A stretch of DNA of 35,563 nt from the NCBI GenBank assembly GCA_031257195.1, contig JAIRPD010000029.1:1-35563 (forward strand), read 5' to 3'. The notes under the pieces were generated by a model. The model was not told where the DNA came from, did no database searches, and was given only the letters and a program-made list of their open reading frames with translations. Positions 32,415-35,563 of this stretch are shown in pieces. This DNA comes from Treponema sp. Lineage in GTDB: Bacteria; Spirochaetota; Spirochaetia; Treponematales; Breznakiellaceae. A program made the position numbers and the translations under genes. The number at the start of each line of letters is the position of its first letter. The stretch's first letter is position 1.

Positions 32415-33914
32415 ATGGAAATCCGCGACCGTTACGCCCCTTCCCCCACGGGGCTTCAGCATATTGGGGGTTTAAGGACCGCGCTGTTTAACTACCTCTT
32501 TGCCCGTTCCGCGGGGGGGACCTTCATCCTCCGCCTGGAGGACACGGACCGGACCCGCTACGATCCGGCCTATGAGCAAAACCTGTACGATACCTTCGCC
32601 TGGCTGGGCCTGGCCTGGGACGAGGGTCCCCGCCGGGGGGGGCCTTCGGCGCCCTACGTGCAGTCGGAACGGACGGGGCTGTACCGGAAGTACGCGGAGG
32701 AGCTGCTGGAAAAGGGCGGGGCCTACCGCTGTTTCTGTACCGGGGAGCGGCTGGAGCGAGTCCGGGCGGAGCGGGAGGCGGCCCGGTCGGCGGAAACGGG
32801 CTACGACCGGCGCTGCCGGGGCCTGGGGCCGGAGGAAAGCGCGCGCCGGGCCGCCGCGGGGGAGGGTTTTACCATCCGGCTTAGGATACCCCTGGAGGAA
32901 GAGCCCGGCGGGGGGGGCGGCCCGCGGGTTACCCGCTTTACGGACAAGCTCCTGGGGGACATTGAGTGGAAGAACGCCGACATCAACCCGGACCCGGTGC
33001 TGCTTAAGTCCGACGGTTTCCCCACCTACCACCTGGCCAACGTGGTGGACGATCACCTGATGGGGATTACCCACGTGCTGCGGGCCCAGGAGTGGCTTTC
33101 CTCCACCCCCCTCCACGTGATCCTCTACCGGGCCTTTGGCTGGGAGCCCCCGGTGTTCTGCCATCTTCCCATGGTGATGGGCCAGGACGGCAAGAAGCTA
33201 AGTAAACGCCACGGGGCCACGAGCATCGACGAATTCCGCCGGGCGGGATACCTGCCGGAGGCCCTGCTTAACTACGTGGCCCTCCTGGGGTGTTCCTACG
33301 AAGAGGGCCGGGACCTGTACTCCCTGGCGGAGCTGGAGGCGCGGTTCAGTCTGGACAGGCTGAACAAGGCCCCGGCGGTGTTTGACTACAAAAAGCTGGA
33401 ATGGTACAACGGCCAGTATATCAGGATGAAGAACAGCGAAGAACTGGCCGCCCTGAGCCTGCCCTACGCCGTGGAGGGGGGGCTTTTTGGCGGCGGGGAG
33501 CCCGGGGAGGAGCAAAGGGCCCTCTACACCGCGGCGATGGGCCTGGTCCGGGAGCGGGCGAACCTGCTCCCGGACATTCCCGCCAAACTGGGGTACCTGT
33601 TCTCCGATCCGGCGGTCCCCCCCGGGGGGGAATTGATCCCCAAAAAGGGCGGCGCGGAGGGGGCGCTTAGATCGCTCCGGCTGGCCCGGGAGCTTATTCC
33701 CCTGCTGGCCGCGGCGGATGACGAGGAGGCGGAGCGGCTTGTTAAGGAAAGGGCGGAGGGGGTTAAGCTGGGGGACTTCCTGATGCCCCTCCGGGCGGCG
33801 CTTACCGGGGCCCGGGTGAGCCCGCCCCTCTTTGGGTCGATCCGCCTGCTGGGCGCGCGGCGGTGTCTGACCCGGATCGACGCGGCCCTGGCCGCGCTGG
33901 AGGCGTCCCGATGA
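32415..33914 (+). CDS. gltX: glutamate--tRNA ligase
   Basis: 499 aa class I aminoacyl-tRNA synthetase that charges tRNA-Glu. The HIGH-type box is HIGG (16-19) in YAPSPTGLQHIGGLRTALFN, the KMSKS-type box is KLSKR (261-265) in GQDGKKLSKRHGATS, and the family block FYLRIEDTD appears as FILRLEDTD. The length fits the standard bacterial enzyme. It may be discriminating or non-discriminating for tRNA-Gln; no gatCAB or glnS is in the window to help. There is no Shine-Dalgarno, in keeping with a leaderless start. Its stop overlaps the arginase start (ATGA). Confidence 0.96.
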   Translation: MEIRDRYAPSPTGLQHIGGLRTALFNYLFARSAGGTFILRLEDTDRTRYDPAYEQNLYDTFAWLGLAWDEGPRRGGPSAPYVQSERTGLYRKYAEELLEKGGAYRCFCTGERLERVRAEREAARSAETGYDRRCRGLGPEESARRAAAGEGFTIRLRIPLEEEPGGGGGPRVTRFTDKLLGDIEWKNADINPDPVLLKSDGFPTYHLANVVDDHLMGITHVLRAQEWLSSTPLHVILYRAFGWEPPVFCHLPMVMGQDGKKLSKRHGATSIDEFRRAGYLPEALLNYVALLGCSYEEGRDLYSLAELEARFSLDRLNKAPAVFDYKKLEWYNGQYIRMKNSEELAALSLPYAVEGGLFGGGEPGEEQRALYTAAMGLVRERANLLPDIPAKLGYLFSDPAVPPGGELIPKKGGAEGALRSLRLARELIPLLAAADDEEAERLVKERAEGVKLGDFLMPLRAALTGARVSPPLFGSIRLLGARRCLTRIDAALAALEASR

Positions 33915-34819
33915 AGGTGCGGATTCTGGAACTGCCCCTGGACTTTGGGGCGAGCCGCCGGGGCAGCGATATGGGGCCCTCGGCGATGCGTCTGGCGGGG
34001 TTAAAGGAGACCCTGACCGCCCTGGGGCACGAATGCGGGGAGATCTTTCCCGGTATTCCCGTGCCGGCCATGGAGTTCGCCGAGGAGGGGGATCCGGGAG
34101 CGAAGTTCCTGGGTCCCATCGCGGCGGCCTGCGGCAGGCTGGCGGCGGAAACGGAAAGGGCCCTGGAGGAGGGCTGCTTTCCCCTGGTGTTGGGGGGGGA
34201 TCATTCCATAGCGATTGGGAGTCTATCCGGCCTGGGGGCCTACTACAAAAAGAAGGGGCTGAGCTGGGGGTGCCTTTGGGTGGACGCCCACGGGGATTTT
34301 AACACCCCGGACACAAGCCCTTCCGGGAATATCCACGGGATGATCCTCGCCGCCGCCTGCGGTTACGGCCATCCGGAACTGACGGGTCTTCACGGCGGTT
34401 TTAGAAAGCTGGACCCCGCCAACACGGCCCTTATCGGGGTCCGGGATTTGGACAGCGGGGAAAGGCGTTTGATGAAAGCGGCGGGGCTTACGGTGTTGAC
34501 CATGACCGACGTGGACCGGGCGGGAATCGCCGAAAGCGTTAAACGGATTGTCGCTTTTTTTAAGGGCCGGGTGGACCGCCTTCATGTGAGCGTGGACATG
34601 GATGTGATGGACCCCTCGATCGCCCCGGGGGTGGGGATTCCCCTGAACGGCGGTTTTTCCCACCGGGAAGCGCTGCTTTTGGCGGAGGAGCTGGCGGGGT
34701 CGGGGCTTTTGGGTTCCGCGGAACTGGTGGAGGTCAACCCCGTTCTGGATACCCGGAATCAAACCGCCCGGATGGCGGTGGAGATCGCCGGCCGGCTTTT
34801 GGGCGCGCGGATCTACTAA
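33911..34819 (+). CDS. rocF: arginase (ureohydrolase family)
   Basis: 302 aa Mn2+ ureohydrolase, splitting arginine to ornithine and urea. Metal ligands are His98 (GGDHS), Asp125, His127 and Asp129 (VDAHGDF), and Asp229 and Asp231 (VDMDVMDP). NTPDTSPSGNIHGM (131-144) is the arginase-type substrate loop and argues against agmatinase. The ATG at 33911 overlaps the gltX stop and has GGAGG 7 nt upstream, deciding against the 16-residue longer frame. No urease or ornithine genes are near, so its physiological role (nitrogen release, polyamine precursor) is open. Confidence 0.88.
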   Translation: MKVRILELPLDFGASRRGSDMGPSAMRLAGLKETLTALGHECGEIFPGIPVPAMEFAEEGDPGAKFLGPIAAACGRLAAETERALEEGCFPLVLGGDHSIAIGSLSGLGAYYKKKGLSWGCLWVDAHGDFNTPDTSPSGNIHGMILAAACGYGHPELTGLHGGFRKLDPANTALIGVRDLDSGERRLMKAAGLTVLTMTDVDRAGIAESVKRIVAFFKGRVDRLHVSVDMDVMDPSIAPGVGIPLNGGFSHREALLLAEELAGSGLLGSAELVEVNPVLDTRNQTARMAVEIAGRLLGARIY

Positions 34820-34995
34820 CCGCGCCGCGGGCGAAGCGGTCGGGCAATCCGCGGCAACGGAGCGGGGCCGCCGGGTTACGCGAAGCGCCTCCGTACTTTA
34901 TCTTTTTCTATCCATCTTCCCGCCCATCATTCATTTTATTCAAGGGATTCATATTTATTTTTTGTTTTCCCCCTGAAATAGTCCCGCGTTTTTTT
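34820..34995. other. intergenic transition from GC-rich to AT-rich DNA
   Basis: The first 80 bases are GC-rich with short GCGAAGCG-type palindromic bits (near 34834 and 34879). After about 34895 the sequence turns AT-rich and pyrimidine-rich and stays AT-rich into the rsgA remnant. No gene or clear terminator is seen. The change marks a probable recombination boundary. Confidence 0.5.
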
Positions 34996-35563
34996 TCATT
35001 CCCCCTGTTTCAGCGATACAAGATCCCGCCGGGTGGTGGTATGTTTTCCTTTATCATCCCGCCGAATAGACCGTGTCTTAAACAACTCCTCACCGGCCAG
35101 GCGGTTAATAAGCGTTGACTTACCGACACCGGATGAACCGATAAAAGACGCCGTTACACCTTCTTTAAGATAAGGTGAAAGTTTTTTATACGAATCGCCG
35201 TCTTTGTTTGTTGTCGCGATAACATCAACCCCTATGGCGGCAGACGCGGCTTCATTTATTTTATTTTCCAAGTCATCGCGTAAATCAAATTTTGTTAATA
35301 CAACAACAGACTTTGCTCCGCCGCTCCACGCCGCCGAAAGATAGCGTTCAATACGGTTTAGTTATAATTATTGTTCAGGGATACGCATATAAATAGTATA
35401 TCCAAATTTGACGCGATTATTTGTTCTTGATTATCGCTTCCAACCGCAAGCCGTTTAAAGACCGTTTCCGCGGCAATACCTTATTGATAATCGCGTTCCC
35501 GTTTCTCGTGTCATCGTAGGCCGCCATAGACTCTCCATTTACGGATTTCTTATTTTCCAGCAT
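34996..35563 (-). pseudogene. rsgA: ribosome small-subunit GTPase RsgA remnant (frameshifted, 3'-truncated)
   Basis: Read from the window edge on the minus strand, three frames in turn give RsgA sequence: GNAIINKVLPRK, then VFKRLAVGSDNQEQ to DILFICVSLNNNYN, then RIERYLSAAWSGGAKSVVVLTKFDL through the GTPase P-loop GSSGVGKSTLINRL and DDKGKHTTTRRDL. The last frame is 91 residues from an ATG at 35271. One missing A after LPRK (near 35465) and one missing T after NNNYN (near 35358) explain the two shifts. The end KQGE-stop lacks the following IDTPG switch and the zinc domain, and no frame continues it. It is much more AT-rich than its neighbours, which suggests foreign origin. It continues beyond the window. 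Confidence 0.8.

Overview
The window is a GC-rich (by eye well over 60% GC) bacterial chromosome segment with tightly packed housekeeping genes. Several features suggest a spirochaete of the Treponema type, possibly a gut symbiont: a PUR-domain nucleic-acid-binding protein of the family known from Borrelia BpuR and from Bacteroidetes, a BspA-like leucine-rich-repeat fragment, a 232-aa protein of a family I associate with treponemes, and an archaeal-like prenyl synthase. This is inference; there is no rRNA or tRNA to fix it. I see no phage, integrase, transposase, CRISPR array or tRNA.

Layout. 1-2260: end of an unknown gene, then alaA and a TPR-like membrane protein (minus strand). 2363-6796: one very large 2-hydroxyacyl-CoA dehydratase activase-type protein. 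6797-7812: a run of back-to-back hairpins and a damaged LRR gene. 7813-10666 (minus): rlmE, a phosphodiesterase-like lipoprotein and a glycoside-hydrolase lipoprotein, joined by ATGA overlaps. 10703-13422: prenyl diphosphate synthase, bifunctional-nuclease-domain protein, LysM/M23 peptidase. 13423-19740: a glycerol island (glpK, G3P-dehydrogenase-like flavoprotein, oxidoreductase fused to DUF1667, glpF), closed by a strong bidirectional terminator. 19821-21638 (minus): nifS-nifU iron-sulfur assembly pair. 21787-24080: phosphohexomutase and PUR protein. 24049-26189 (minus): phosphoribosyltransferase-rnhB and exonuclease III. 26390-29889: clpS, clpA and aat, a compact N-degron degradation module. 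29950-32341 (minus): family-type hypothetical protein, a 21-bp tandem repeat, and a MATE transporter. 32415-34819: gltX and arginase. 34996-35563 (minus): an AT-rich, frameshifted and truncated rsgA remnant.

Gene expression shows two styles. Some genes have a long leader and a strong Shine-Dalgarno (glpK, glpF, nifU, the PUR gene, clpA, the 232-aa gene). Others have a -10 hexamer ending exactly 6 nt before the start codon, so the mRNA should begin at or next to the start codon. I count six good examples and one weaker one. Six ATGA stop/start overlaps couple neighbouring genes.

The glycerol genes form a full route: GlpF uptake, GlpK phosphorylation, and oxidation of glycerol-3-phosphate by two flavoproteins with Cys motifs. 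ClpS, ClpA and Aat together would mark, recognise and unfold N-degron substrates; ClpP is not in the window. No wholly new defence or mobile system is evident. The most distinctive signals are the leaderless-promoter pattern, the hairpin array, the repeat tract behind the MATE gene and several domain fusions.
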